From assembly GCA_012295275.1 (NCBI GenBank), contig CM022676.1, positions 4,846,187-4,908,186 on the forward strand: DNA of 62,000 nucleotides. The letters are read 5' to 3'. The stretch is from Chrysomallon squamiferum (taxonomy: Eukaryota; Mollusca; Gastropoda; Neomphalida; Peltospiridae). The notes under the pieces were generated by a model, which saw only the letters and a program-made list of their open reading frames with translations, did not search any database and was not told where the DNA came from. Both the position numbers and the translations under genes were made by a program. This document shows positions 1 to 41,470 of the stretch, one piece after another; position 1 is the first letter of the stretch, and each line of letters begins with the position of its first letter.

Positions 1-800
1 CATGCTGTAGGCCAGAGAAAAAGATTCTGATTACAATTAATAGGTATTTTTGATTTGAAAAGAAAAATTCTTTTGCAGTTCTTATGTCTCCTCTGATCAA
101 TTTCCACATAGAGAGAAGAGCACATACTATTAATTATTATCTGTCATTAATAGTAAGCTTGAAATGCAAGATATTGGATTATGAAATAACATATTGGGTA
201 CAATTAGGAGAACTGATCCTGCAGTCTTCCAATCCTGATAAATGCTTTAAATTCTGAGAGTTAAAACCCTCTTAGTGATAATTACAGTATATACTTACAA
301 TTGTTAAAACCTCAAACAATGTTTTATTTGGCAAGATGGTAGCAATGGATATCAGTAATATTTTAGTTTATATGGGTGATATGTAGGGAGAAATGTAATG
401 TTTTAATTTTTTACAAGTATATTCTTTTAGGGTCAGAATAAATATATAATATTTAATTTCATAAAGAAATGTTATCAAGGGAAATAAGTAATATTGTGTT
501 TTCTGTAGATGATATCAAGGAAGTAAGCAATATTTTTCTAGTACAAAGACAAGTGAGTAATATTTTATTTCATAGAGATGTTATCAAGGAAGAAATGTAC
601 TATCACAAGAAAGAAGAAATAGTTTATTTTGTAAAAATGTTATCAAGGGAGATAAATAATTTATTTTATTCAGATGTTATCAGGGAATTAAGAAACAAAC
701 AAAAGGGAGGGTAAGATGTTCATAAATAAAGACTCATTTATTATATTATTATTTTATTTCGTTTTTACTATTTCTCTGATTAAAATTATTTCTTTTCTAG
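1..800 (+). other. VPS26C: VPS26C intron (3' part) with a GGGA/ATC-type degenerate repeat
   Basis: No VPS26C exon was recognised before position 801, so this is the tail of an intron. Between about 465 and 690 a core word GTTATCAAGGGA followed by RTAA recurs five to six times at 40-60 base spacing (near 470, 513, 580, 640 and 676). The open frame across it is a by-product of the repeat and is not called as a gene. Confidence 0.6.
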
Positions 801-881
801 AAGCAGCATGTTCCTAGATTCAAAGTGAAGGGAAAATTAGATTCATCTTGTCTTCAAATTACAAAACCACTGACAGGGGAG
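801..881 (+). CDS. VPS26C: VPS26C exon (KQHVPRFKVKG...PLTGE)
   Basis: 27 codons, phase 0 at both ends, between TTTCTAG and GTAAGC. Encodes the start of the second arrestin lobe, with RFKVKGKLDS and TKPLTGE. Its donor has a diverged second copy downstream near 943. Confidence 0.88.
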
Positions 882-2513
882 GTAAGCATGACAAAATACC
901 TATTACACAAATTTTGTTTTCATACAACAAAGTCAACTGCAAGTGAGGTAAACATGACAGCATGGGTGTTTAATAAATTTTGTTTACACCAACTATACCA
1001 CAGACAGAATTACGGCAGAATTTTGAATAATTAAATAATATCTTCAGATAAAAAAAAAATCCTATACATTTATGATGAAAAAAATTGTTTTCTAAATTAT
1101 ATTATTATTATTATTTTTTAATAATGCAGAGGTGGTAATATTTTTAAAATGTAAATCGTATCTTGATAGGAAACAGTTAAAAAAGGGAGGTAAGTAGTAC
1201 AGATGAATATTTCAAAACTGTTACAGAACAAAGCAACTGAATAATAATAATAATAATAATCATAAATGCCAATTCTGGTAACTGATAGCAATAATAATAA
1301 CAATAAAACTGTTGCTTCTGTTACTGCTACAATAATAATAATTCTTATTATTTCCTACTTACAGTGTTGATATAGTTCTTATTATTTGTATTTTTCAGTT
1401 AATGGTTGAATATTGCGATGCTCCAATCAAATCAGTAGAGATACAACTTGTTCGTGTTGAAACCTGTGGATGTGCAGAAGGATTTGCCAAAGATGGTAAC
1501 TAATTAACTCATTTGCATAATGTAAATGATAAGTTCAATATTAGTTATCTCCCTTTATGTCGGAGCCATATTTTTTATTATTATTATTACAAATGTATGT
1601 ATATAATTATCTGTTTGCATGTGCATATGGGTATGTATATAATTATCTGTTTGCGTGTGCATGTGGGTATGTATATAATCTGTAAAATGCAGAATTAAAG
1701 GAGATTATTATTATTATTATATTTATTTTTTAAATAACTTGCCTCATTTTATTTTCAGCTACAGAGATTCAGAATATTCAGATAGGAGATGGTGATGTAT
1801 GTCATGGGATGATGATACCAATATATATGATATTTCCTAGATTATTCACATGTCCATCACTTTCAACAAATAACTTTAAAATAGGTGAGAACATTATTAA
1901 AGAAAATATCTTATTAATAAAATAACATTGCAGTAATGACAGGATGAAAATTGTATTAGGCCCAAAACATTTTCTGTAAAGGTTTGTGTTAATAAAATGA
2001 TATATTGGTGTTTGTCATGTGCGTGTGGGGTGTATGTGCATATGTGTGTGAGTGTGTAATTTGTCATAAAAAGTAACAATTAAGTATAAAAGTTTGACAA
2101 CAGAAAAATGAAAAAGAACGGTCAATACCCATTGTACATTGCTGACTACCACAGTAGCAGTAAAACAAAGGTTATGCAATGAGAGTAACCATTTTGTAAA
2201 TACAGATTAAAAAACCAATTAATTTTATTTCTGAATTTGATAAAAAAAAAGAAAAAAAAGTGTGTGTATATTTGTGAAAATGATTGTTGAATGTTATTTA
2301 TTTCTGTGATTTATTATTTGGTTTTGTTGCGTTTGTTATTATATTTTTTATTCATTTCTTCTTCATTCATTTGTTTTATTTTATTTTATTTTATTTTATT
2401 TTATTTTATTTTATTTTATTTTATTTTCAGATTTTGAAATCAACATTGTGCTAGTGTTTCAGGATGATCATTTAGTGACAGAAAACTTTCCACTAAGGTT
2501 AACACGATTCTGA
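801..2513 (+). CDS. VPS26C: VPS26C (DSCR3) C-terminal part, four exons, 5' end outside window
   Basis: Coding exons 801-881, 1399-1495, 1759-1884 and 2431-2513 splice in phase (0, 1, 1) and end at TGA 2511-2513. The joined product matches the C-terminal arrestin-like half of VPS26C: PLTGE, then QLVRVETCGCAEG, then TEIQNIQIGDGDVC, PIYMIFPRLFTCP, and a terminal segment with HLVTENFPLRLTRF. VPS26C is the arrestin-fold subunit of the Commander/Retriever complex that recycles membrane cargo from endosomes with VPS35L and VPS29; it acts at the cytosolic face of endosomes. The N-terminal arrestin lobe and start codon are upstream of the window. All splice sites are GT/AG and no break is seen. The neighbour AMPD2 is on the same strand 2.8 kb away. 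Identification is from remembered family sequence, and the match is strong. Confidence 0.93.
875..985 (+). repeat. Two-copy duplication of a VPS26C splice donor
   Basis: The junction GAGGTAAGCATGACA (from 879) recurs as GAGGTAAACATGACA near 944, and both are followed by AAATTTTGTTT about 30 bases later. The repeat period is about 65 bases. The second copy keeps a usable-looking donor (GAG|GTAAAC). The rest of the intron to 1398 holds ATT-type microsatellites and nothing coding. Confidence 0.7.
1399..1495 (+). CDS. VPS26C: VPS26C exon with VETCGCAEG motif
   Basis: 97 nt after TTTTTCAG, ending GATG before gtaact. Contains the family hallmark QLVRVETCGCAEG. The first codon TTA continues directly from PLTGE of the preceding exon. 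Confidence 0.92.
1580..1690 (+). repeat. 36-base minisatellite, three copies, in VPS26C intron
   Basis: TATGTATATAATTATCTGTT followed by TGCRTGTGCATRTGGG repeats about three times in tandem, bounded by ATT microsatellites. No coding value. Confidence 0.7.
1759..1884 (+). CDS. VPS26C: VPS26C exon with FPRLFTCP motif
   Basis: 126 nt, phase 1 to 1, between ATTTTCAG and GTGAGA. Encodes IQNIQIGDGDVC and PIYMIFPRLFTCPS, nearly identical to what I recall of vertebrate VPS26C. Confidence 0.93.
2384..2428 (+). repeat. (TTTTA)n abutting a 3' splice site
   Basis: About nine TTTTA units run directly into TTTTCAG of the last VPS26C exon, so the polypyrimidine tract is made of a microsatellite. The remainder of the intron from 1885 is AT-rich with a short TG run and no gene. 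Confidence 0.85.
2431..2513 (+). CDS. VPS26C: VPS26C last exon and stop
   Basis: Begins right after a (TTTTA)n run that serves as the polypyrimidine tract, and ends NFPLRLTRF followed by TGA. The final residues match the conserved C-terminus of the family. Confidence 0.92.
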
Positions 2514-4511
2514 TCTCGTGTTATTTTGTGTGTGTGTGTGTGTGTGATGATCAAAGAATAGAAACAGAAAATAATGTAAAAACAAAGCTGAACTCTGCAG
2601 AAACGTTAAGCAGATGAAATGGAAGTCTACAGCCATAAACTTTTCTCATTTGTACTGAAATTTCAATGGGTTATGTCTATATATATATATATGTCTGTCT
2701 GTTTAGCTGTGTATGTGTATGTAAGTGTTATATTAGTACATGGATATTTAAACAGATACATAATAGGCTATAGATATCATTATTAAATGTGTTTTAAATA
2801 ATGAAATATTTACATAATGTACTGTTTTCATGTTTTTGTAAATTAAGTAATGTAAAAAAACAGCATATATACACATACAGCTAGCCACAATAACAAAAAG
2901 AAAATGGTTTTATTTGTTAAATAATGTTACTGCATTTAATAGAAGGTAACATTATGATGTATTATGTTGTTATAACAACAGAAATAAAAAAAACATACAT
3001 ACAATATAATGTAAATATTTGTGTGTAGGGAAATATTTGTATACGTTATATTGGATATTTAAATAGATGCATAACAAATTATAAATATCGTTACTTCATT
3101 TGTTTTAAACAGTGAAATATTTACATTAATAAAATGTACTGTTTTCCTGCTATTTTGTATATTAAATAATGTAAAAAAGACGTTTTTGTAAGATGTGTTG
3201 TGTTTTTTATCTGCATGCATGCAGCATTATATAATTTTTACATAGTAGAATAAAATAATTTCTTTTTTCAAAAAATAAAAAATAATAATAATTACAAAAA
3301 ATATAGGTACTAAGAAATATGGTTTCTCATTGATTCCATTGAATGAATGGCCATTTCACAATGTTTTCTTTCAAATGCATACATTTTTCAATTATTTAAA
3401 ATGATGGTCGTTTTCATTATCTGATAAACAAAAATGAATTAACACGCACACACAAAACACAGACACACACAATAATACTAATTTTGCATAGTGCTGTTTT
3501 TTTATTTATTTTTGTTTTTATTTTTATTTTTCTCACTTCCTCTCTCATATAAACACAAATAAGTGAGAATCTTGGGCTTATTTGAAATTCTGTTGGATCA
3601 AAACATCAAAATTTCTTTTGATGACCTGCAAAAACAAATGACCTATTGTTGTATATTCTAGAGGCCAAATGAACGGAAGATTTACCTGTAGCTGTAGGGT
3701 TAGTATGACCATGCTATTTTTTTTTTTTATTCATTGTTTTCTGCTTTGTTTTACATTTCATCTGATGTATGCTTTAATATAACATTGGTGAGACCACTTT
3801 ACTTTTGTTAATGTATATATAATAATAATAATAATGTTTAAATAAGTCTCTGGAAATTTATGTTACTATGGCTGTCAAGACTAACACTGAAAACTAGCTG
3901 TCTGCATAATGTAATTTATATAATTAATACGATTATCATCAGTCAAGGGAGGTAATTGTAATACCCCATTAAAGCGAACTTAAGAGTACTGCAATTGTTA
4001 TGCGAAGGGAAATAATATAAACATTAAATTTTCATATGACCTCTTATTCTTGCACAAACAATGAAACAATGATGTATAATATGCTAAGAAAACTACTTCT
4101 ATTGTAAATGTGTTAATCTAAATTCGAGGTTTATATTGTTATAAAATAAATCGATAGACAGATGAAAAGCTGGTGTACTTCTTGTCTGCTGGCAGCATTG
4201 TTATGAAAACGGATAACAATACGATGCTGTAATTACAAAACCTTCAGCGGCGATGTTAATCGATGAAAAGTCTTTTTTTTTTTTTTTTTTTTTAAGTGCT
4301 ATGGTAGCGGGTTTTATCTTTGGTACTAACCCTGAAGTTTATTATTTTCAGTTAACGTAACAAAATCGATAATAAATAAAGTAGGGCCCTGAGAAGGTTC
4401 AAATATTTATTTCGATATTTATTTATTCGGATTTTTTAATATTGCAGTGTACGGACATTTAGAAAAAGAGGGTCAAACTATCTGGCCAGCCGTTTTTAAT
4501 AAACAATAAAT

Positions 4512-4542
<31 letters not shown>

Positions 4543-5281
4543 CAAACACAAATAACTTTTTAAAATGATATTCGTATAACCTATTAACCATAGACTGATA
4601 GAGCACTTTTATCATTACGTATTTTTCAGTTGGCTGATCTATTGTTCATTGTTAAATTGCATCTTACAACAGCCCCAGTGCAATGGATATTTATATCAGA
4701 AAATTAAGATTAGCAGGGTTTTGTAATAAATACATAAATTATAATCTTTCAGTAACAAATGTATTGGTAATGCACTTAGACTGCAAATATTCCGAGATTT
4801 ATTTATTTTCTTCAATATGATTTTAATATTAATTTTGGAGGGAGGTGTTCCTAAATGGGCGTACGGGATGGGCATGGCCTCAACTTTTTATATGTTACAT
4901 ATATTAGTAATCTGTATTTAGCCACTTCTTCCATCCGTCATGTTCTATATTTAGCTGGAGCGCCGATAAGGTTAACAATGGGATACATTATTATTTCAGT
5001 TAGTTTGAAGGATAGTTAACATCATGCAATTTAAAAACGTAGTATATAATGTGCATCATCTTTCACTGAATACCAAGTCTAATAAGTAATAATATTTAGA
5101 GAATATGATTTTTCATATCTTTTAGTTTTTTATTTTAAAATATACGGATCATGACAAAATGAGTAACTGCTCCCTTGACTAGACATTATTCCGTCGCAGA
5201 CGATTTGTCAAAACAGCTGATTTAACATTAAAAATAGGATTAACAATAAGTAAATCTGAGAAATATTTCCACCCAGAAGTC
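2514..5281 (+). other. VPS26C 3' UTR and intergenic spacer to AMPD2
   Basis: Contains the VPS26C 3' UTR; candidate poly(A) signals AATAAA lie near 2983 and 3246. About 2730-2870 and 3045-3180 are two diverged copies of one segment. Poly-T at about 4273-4292 and a poly-A run at about 4518-4541 are present. From about 4200 the sequence is less repetitive and has more CpG, which fits the promoter and 5' UTR of AMPD2, but no core promoter element can be assigned. Confidence 0.5.
2730..3180 (+). repeat. Tandem duplication, about 310-base period
   Basis: Copy one (about 2735-2870) and copy two (about 3050-3180) share GGATATTTAAA, TGAAATATTTACATAA, AATGTACTGTTTTC and TAATGTAAAAAA in the same order. 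Both lie in the VPS26C 3' flank. Confidence 0.65.
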
Positions 5282-35521
<30,240 letters not shown>

Positions 35522-36300
35522 AATGCGTAGTTCATTGTCCCATCCGGTGTAGTTGTAAAAACAGGTGTCTAGAGGAAGTCTTCCTTCTTGGATTTTTGTT
35601 GAAGAAGAGTTTAAATTAAGTTTGGAGTTCTTTTTTTTTTTTTTTTTTTTTGTTGTTATGTCAAGGAATAGTCTTCCTGGTCAAAAGCGAGTACGTTTTA
35701 TTAAAATACACTCTGTGAAAAATGTTGAGATGTTTTGGTGTCATGAAATCGGAGTTTGTGCTTTAACAGTGAGTATCTTTTATTAACATTACACTCTATG
35801 AAAAACAAATGTTGAGAAGTTTTAATGTCAAGGAATGGGTCTTCCTAACTCAAAAGACAGTTCATGTTATTATAATACACTGTATGAAAAAAAAATTAAG
35901 ACATTTTCATGTCATGAAATCGGTGTTCATGCTTCAAAACAGAGTACATTTTATTAAAATAAACTCTTTGAAAAAAGTTAAGATGTTTTTTTTTAAGGAA
36001 TAAGCTTTCCTGCAGCAGCAGAAAGGACATTGTGTTAAAAATTTACCAGATGGATAAAATGTTAAAATCAAGGAGCAAAGTCAACAGAATTTTAAGAGAA
36101 AATGTAGATTTGTGATATATATATTTGTTGTTATGTATCAGTGTTAAGTTAAAAATTGCTTTCTTATTGTATTGTTATTCAAAATGTCATTGAAAAAATG
36201 TCAACAAAAATTACAATATCACTACTAAAAAATTCCAAGTTTAAAATTTAATGAATCTTAATATATTCAAGCACATAAAAAAACAAATTCAATAAAAGTT
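35522..36300 (+). other. AMPD2: AMPD2 3' UTR with candidate poly(A) signal
   Basis: AATAAA at 36291-36296 is a candidate cleavage signal; later ones cannot be excluded. The UTR is dominated by the minisatellite at 35640-36080. Confidence 0.5.
35640..36080 (+). repeat. About 83-base minisatellite with alternating A and B units in the AMPD2 3' UTR
   Basis: Units share TTTTATTAAAATACACTCT, GAAAAA and TTGAGATGTTTT, but alternate between GTCAAGGAATAGTCTTCCT (A) and GTCATGAAATCGGTGTTCAT (B). Order seen: A, B, A, B, A (partial). Thus the true higher-order period is about 165 bases. Confidence 0.8.
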
Positions 36301-37601
36301 AAAGAATTGTGGTGCAGTTTCATTTTATTTTCAAAGTGTTGGATATTACTTTTGATATTGTCACAATTCAAATTTTCATTAACAGTTTACTAATTAAAAT
36401 GTGTAATAACAGTTAAAGATTTAAAAGCCAAATTATCAATAAAGTAAAATAACTGACATTTAATAATAAAACCTAAATAAATTTGTATATTTAGTAATGT
36501 TGAGTTGACTGTTTTGTGTAAAATGTTACTGTAATTGTTCAAGTTTTTGTTACTGTAGTAAAGATACTCGCAAAAAGATGCCAGCAATGTTTTATGAGCA
36601 GTTTTGTTAAAAATGTGTTATTGTCATTGTTCCAGTTTCTCTGACATTTCTGTATAAACTGGTAACAGTTGTTAAAATGTTAAAAATAATAGCAGAATTA
36701 AATAAATGAAAACATAAAATTTCATTTCAGGACATAAATTAGTTGACATTATGTTGTACGAGTGTTTTGTCAAACGTAACTGATATTGTCATGGTTTATG
36801 TATAAAATGATAATGACTGATATACATTAGTAATATTAGCAAACTTTACTGATAGCATCGCATTTTATTACAGTACATGTTTTTAGTATATTTAATAATA
36901 ATGGGCATTCATGATGCACAAATCATTTGTCATTATACATTTTACTTAAAATGTTTAATTTAAGATGTCAGTAGGATTTAAAGGAAAATTAATGTACAGC
37001 TTAGCAATGGAATATACATATTTACTGAAGGTGATGGTAAAGTCTTAATACTGTTTTATTAAAAATTGCTTATATTGTTGTCATTATTCAGACTTGGAAT
37101 TTATCTGAATATTGTCAGATTGTTACGGTTAATTGAGGTTATCCAAAAAACCCCAGAGATGTGTTGTTAAAATATATACAATAATTTGTGAAATTTGTGT
37201 AAATTTTTTATTTATTTCTAATTAATAATATTATTATTACTATTGATTATAATGATATTGCCGTTATTCTGTTTTCATCTTTGTTTATGTATTTTTTTTA
37301 TTTTATTTATTCTTTTATTATTACTATTTGTTTTTCGTAATATTGTTTCTAAAGTTTTACTTTTATTTTTTTAACTGTTTTAACTAATATTTGTTTTTAA
37401 TCAATAATATAAAGTTTGACATTTGTAGGGTATTTTTATATGTTGCTTGTTTTCAGTTTTGAATTTATATTTTACTAACATGATTTTCATCAAAAGTTAA
37501 AAAAGAGAAAGCGTGAATTTTTTTTTTGAAAAAATAGGGCATATATCGTTCAAATCTGGTGTAAAAACAATTCAGATATTATTATTATTATTATAATTAT
37601 A

Positions 37602-37640
<39 letters not shown>

Positions 37641-39599
37641 TATAAAACATTAAAGAATTCACATTTGGTGACTAATAACATTTACATTCTGAATGTCCTT
37701 ACAATTTAAATAGTTATTAACTTTACTTTTTTTTTTTTTGTACTTCTTAAACTTTTTTCTTTCTTTATTAAATTATTTAAGTTATGTAGTAGATAAGAGA
37801 TTAAATAAGCTTAGTTAGATTAAACAAATGCATTGTGTTAATCTTCATTATAACTTTTGTGTCTAACATTCCTCAAAATTTAACACTTTAAAATGACATG
37901 TAAATACTAAAATACACTTCTTAGATATTTAATTAATATGCTTCATTAAGAAATATGTTTAATTTGAATGTTTGAGTGTAAAAGTTAAAACAGCTATTAT
38001 TTTAGATGCCTGGCATGGCATATCTGAGCCTAAAGGTGATAGAAAATATTTTGAAATAAATGTATTTTGAAAAACAAATATATATATATATATATTTAAA
38101 AGTTTTATTGAAACCAGGTGAGTTGTTCTTGTGAATTTTTGTTAGTTTTAACATGCTAACTGTAAAACATATTATGCTGTGTGAAAATTTATTATAAAAA
38201 TCTTGATTGTAAAAATTGTTCCAAATGGTTTAAAACTGTTATATTACACCTGTGTTTGTATTTAGTGTCTTTAATTGTTATTTTTAACACATAACTGTTT
38301 TAATTACTCCACTTGTAAAATAATTTTTTTCTGACTAATAGCATTATCACAGATGACAAAAATTTCAAATCTATCTACTTAATATTATAGAAAAATGGCT
38401 TTTTGTTATTATTTAGCAATGTAATAGTATTAAAACTTGTAACATTTTAATTTTCAGATTTAAAAAAAAAAATTATTTATTTATTTATTTATTTATGTTT
38501 GTTTGTTTTTTTTTTTTAATTTACATAAATGAAAAGGTCACTACAGAATGCAAATCTGTTTTTCATCTGATTAAAAACAGATGCTAATTTTATTTAATTA
38601 TGTTAAATGGATGGATATGTGATTTAGTTTCAGAATTAATGAATTACTATTTTTCAATAGGTCTGTTATTATTTTATTTCAGGGTTTTGTATTTAAAACA
38701 CACGCACGCACACACACACACACAAAATGGAACACATGATTTAATCTAATACATAAATGAAATAATACGTATTTTTAATAAAATATTTTAAAATGTGGAA
38801 TTCCTTTGATCGTAATAGCAATGTATATTGATGATGCTGGTATATTTTATTAGCTACAAAATTCCAAGCAAATCACTTTTATTTTCATAACTGTCATAAT
38901 GATATTATTACCAAAGTATTTGAATATTATTTGTGAGAATTTCATTATTTATCTCATGTTCACTCAGGAAATGAAAAATAAAATTCTCAGCATAGCTTTA
39001 TACAGATAAATAATTCTTAACATAAAGAATTACTCCCTAAATAAATGATTACGATACCTGTATTAATACTTGCTACCTTATTTTTAATTCAATATTGCTT
39101 TTTAATCTCCTCATTCTTTTACATTATGTTTTATGAAATAACTTTCCAGCTTTTTGTTTTTGTTTTAGAATTAACCACTGCTCTATATTTTAATCAGAAA
39201 TTAAAAATATATCTTCTGTATCATTAATATAATTAATATAATATTATTATAATGGAGGTTTTGAAATCATTTTAAAAGTTGTGTACATTTTCTTACATTT
39301 TCTTGATAGGAAAGCCTGTGCCAAATTTATAAACTTGCTATAAAATTTATGTTTTTCTTTTAAATGTTATGGAAAAATTAAAATAATAATAAATGTTCAG
39401 TCAAAACGTTTCTGTATTGTGCAGAAGATGCAGTAATAATCTTTGTCATTAAGCCATTATAACTGTGCAATACAACCATAATCATTAGTTGACTTTCAGC
39501 CAGCATCTTGATGTGTTCAAGCTATGTTCATGTAAATGCATAATACACACTTTTAATTTTCTATTATTATTTTAAGTTTATTATTATCATTATCATTAC

Positions 39600-39656
<57 letters not shown>

Positions 39657-40379
39657 CTTATTATTTTACCATTTAGAGTTACATAAAAGCTTAGAAGCAA
39701 AGATCTTTTCATCGTTGTGAAAACTGAATCTGGGTATATCTAACATTCAGAAATCTCTTATTTATATTTTTAAATCATTTGTAGCTTTAATTTTTGAGTT
39801 AGGCTCAAATGTAAAGGCTTTAATTCTGACAGTTAAAATGTGATAATAAAACTACTTACTTTCCAGTTGATTCATATCAGTAACATAGCAAAGTCTAATT
39901 CATTATATTGCTGTTTTTAAATAAGCACCTTTGCTAATGAATGAACATTTTTGTTAAATTTTACAGATATCAAAGTAATAATATTTACTAGAGACTTTTG
40001 AAATAAGGAAGCAGATGAAAAATATTTATCAGTTGAAAAAACATTTAGTAAAAAATATTTATCAGATATTTCTAATATTTGAAAAAATATATTTTCTTAT
40101 TTCTCTTTATAACATTTAAAAAGATATTTAAAAAAAAAAAAAGAAGAAGAAAAAGATGTTGTTTGTTGAAGAATTGTATTAGTAGTAAAATCTTGTAAAA
40201 TTTTTAAATGTGTGATTTGTTACATATCATGAAGTGATTTTTTTTTTATTGTTGCTTTTCAATCCATGTAATCATTAACTGTGATCAAGAGTAAATTCAT
40301 ATATTAAAGTAATACACCAGTTTGCTGTCTGTTGTCTTCATTTCATTCTTTCTTTGTAAGCCTTTTATTAGTAGCATAA

Positions 40380-40656
40380 TTTATTATTATTATTTTTTAA
40401 CATCATTATGATTTGTTATTGTTTATTATTATTACCGTTATTATTATTAATGTCATTATTATGATTTATTACTGTTTATTATTATTATTATTATTATTAT
40501 TATTGTCATTATGATTTGTTATTGTTTATTATTATTATTATTACTACGATTTGTTATTGTTTATTATTATTACTGTTATTATTATTAATGTCCTTATTAT
40601 GATTTATTACTGTTTATTATTATTATTATTACTGTTGTCATTATGATTTATTATTG

Positions 40657-40690
<34 letters not shown>
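40380..40690 (+). repeat. Minisatellite of ATGATTTGTTATTGTTTATT units with ATT runs
   Basis: TTATGATTTRTTAYTGTTTA recurs about six times at roughly 40-60 base spacing (near 40407, 40462, 40509, 40548, 40599, 40645), separated by ATT microsatellite. Confidence 0.75.
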
Positions 40691-40691
<1 letters not shown>

Positions 40692-40904
40692 GGTAATCTC
40701 AGTGAACACAAAAGCTGCTCAGAAATTGATTTTGTTGTTTCAGTTTTCTTTTTCTGTAATTATAATTTACAAATAGGCATATGTATGATCATATTGTTTC
40801 TTCCTCTTTTTTTTTTAATAATATATATATATATTTTTTTTTGTTTATGCCTTGTACTATTCTAGTTTTTTAATAATTTAATTTCTATTGTTTTTCACAA
40901 CATT

Positions 40905-40906
<2 letters not shown>

Positions 40907-40951
<45 letters not shown>
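40907..40951 (+). repeat. (CA)n microsatellite
   Basis: Uninterrupted CA run of about 22 units. Confidence 0.97.
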
Positions 40952-40954
<3 letters not shown>

Positions 40955-41372
40955 TAGCACAAGACATTTTTATAATTTCTAGAATTATTATTTTACTTAT
41001 AATTGACAAAAACACAATAAAAATATTATATTTACATCATGGAAACCAATTAATTAATATTTTCTCAGCAAGAAGCAAAAATGATTAAATATTACAATAT
41101 TTATTTATTTCCAGTACAGGTTATGAACCCTTTAAATTTCAACACAGTTCACATTTTTATCAAATTAAAATTCATTAATATACAGTAAACTGAAACACAC
41201 ACAGGTAGAAATATTCCTAACTTGATTCTTATTTTTTTTAGTTATGTCATAATAATAAATGTTTAAAGCAGTAAATGGCAATGACTTAAAATTCCAGTTT
41301 TTCTCATTCTAAGTTGAGATAATTAATGTTTTTGTGTTTAATTGTTTCAGAACTCATGTTTGCTGAATCAAG

Positions 41373-41470
41373 TTACATGATGTTGTTCACAGTAAAATGA
41401 TAACACCACTGGTCCTGCAAAAATAATAATAAAAGGCAGCCAACAACAGAAATAAAAATAATAATAAAAT
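41373..41470 (-). CDS. Ig gene exon 4: transmembrane helix and short tail
   Basis: Acceptor TCTTTCATAG; completes the split codon to Tyr, then FIIIFISVVGCLLLLFLQ and a tail DQWCYHFTVNNIM before TAA. Exact frame closure (99 nt with the carried base) supports it. An alternative acceptor lies inside this exon (see findings). Confidence 0.68.

Larger units (their letters stand above)
36301..41372. other. Spacer between AMPD2 and the Ig gene
   Basis: No gene recognised. About 36390-37130 carries diverged copies with GTTTTGTYAAAA, ATTGTCATTGTT and TGTATAAA words. ATT microsatellites at 37580-37640 and 39600-39657; a 50-base unit with TCATTATGATTTGTTATTG at 40380-40690; (AC)n at 40907-40951. On the minus strand AATAAATAAA (41100-41109) is a candidate poly(A) signal of the Ig gene. 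Confidence 0.55.

Noticed and set aside
469-714. 81-codon open frame with MLSREI repeats
   Set aside because: Arises from the GTTATCAAGGGA repeat; lies in a VPS26C intron without splice support.
4380-4541. SINE or processed retrocopy ending in poly-A
   Set aside because: A poly-A run follows AATAAACAATAAATAAAG, but no promoter boxes, target duplication or source gene could be recognised.
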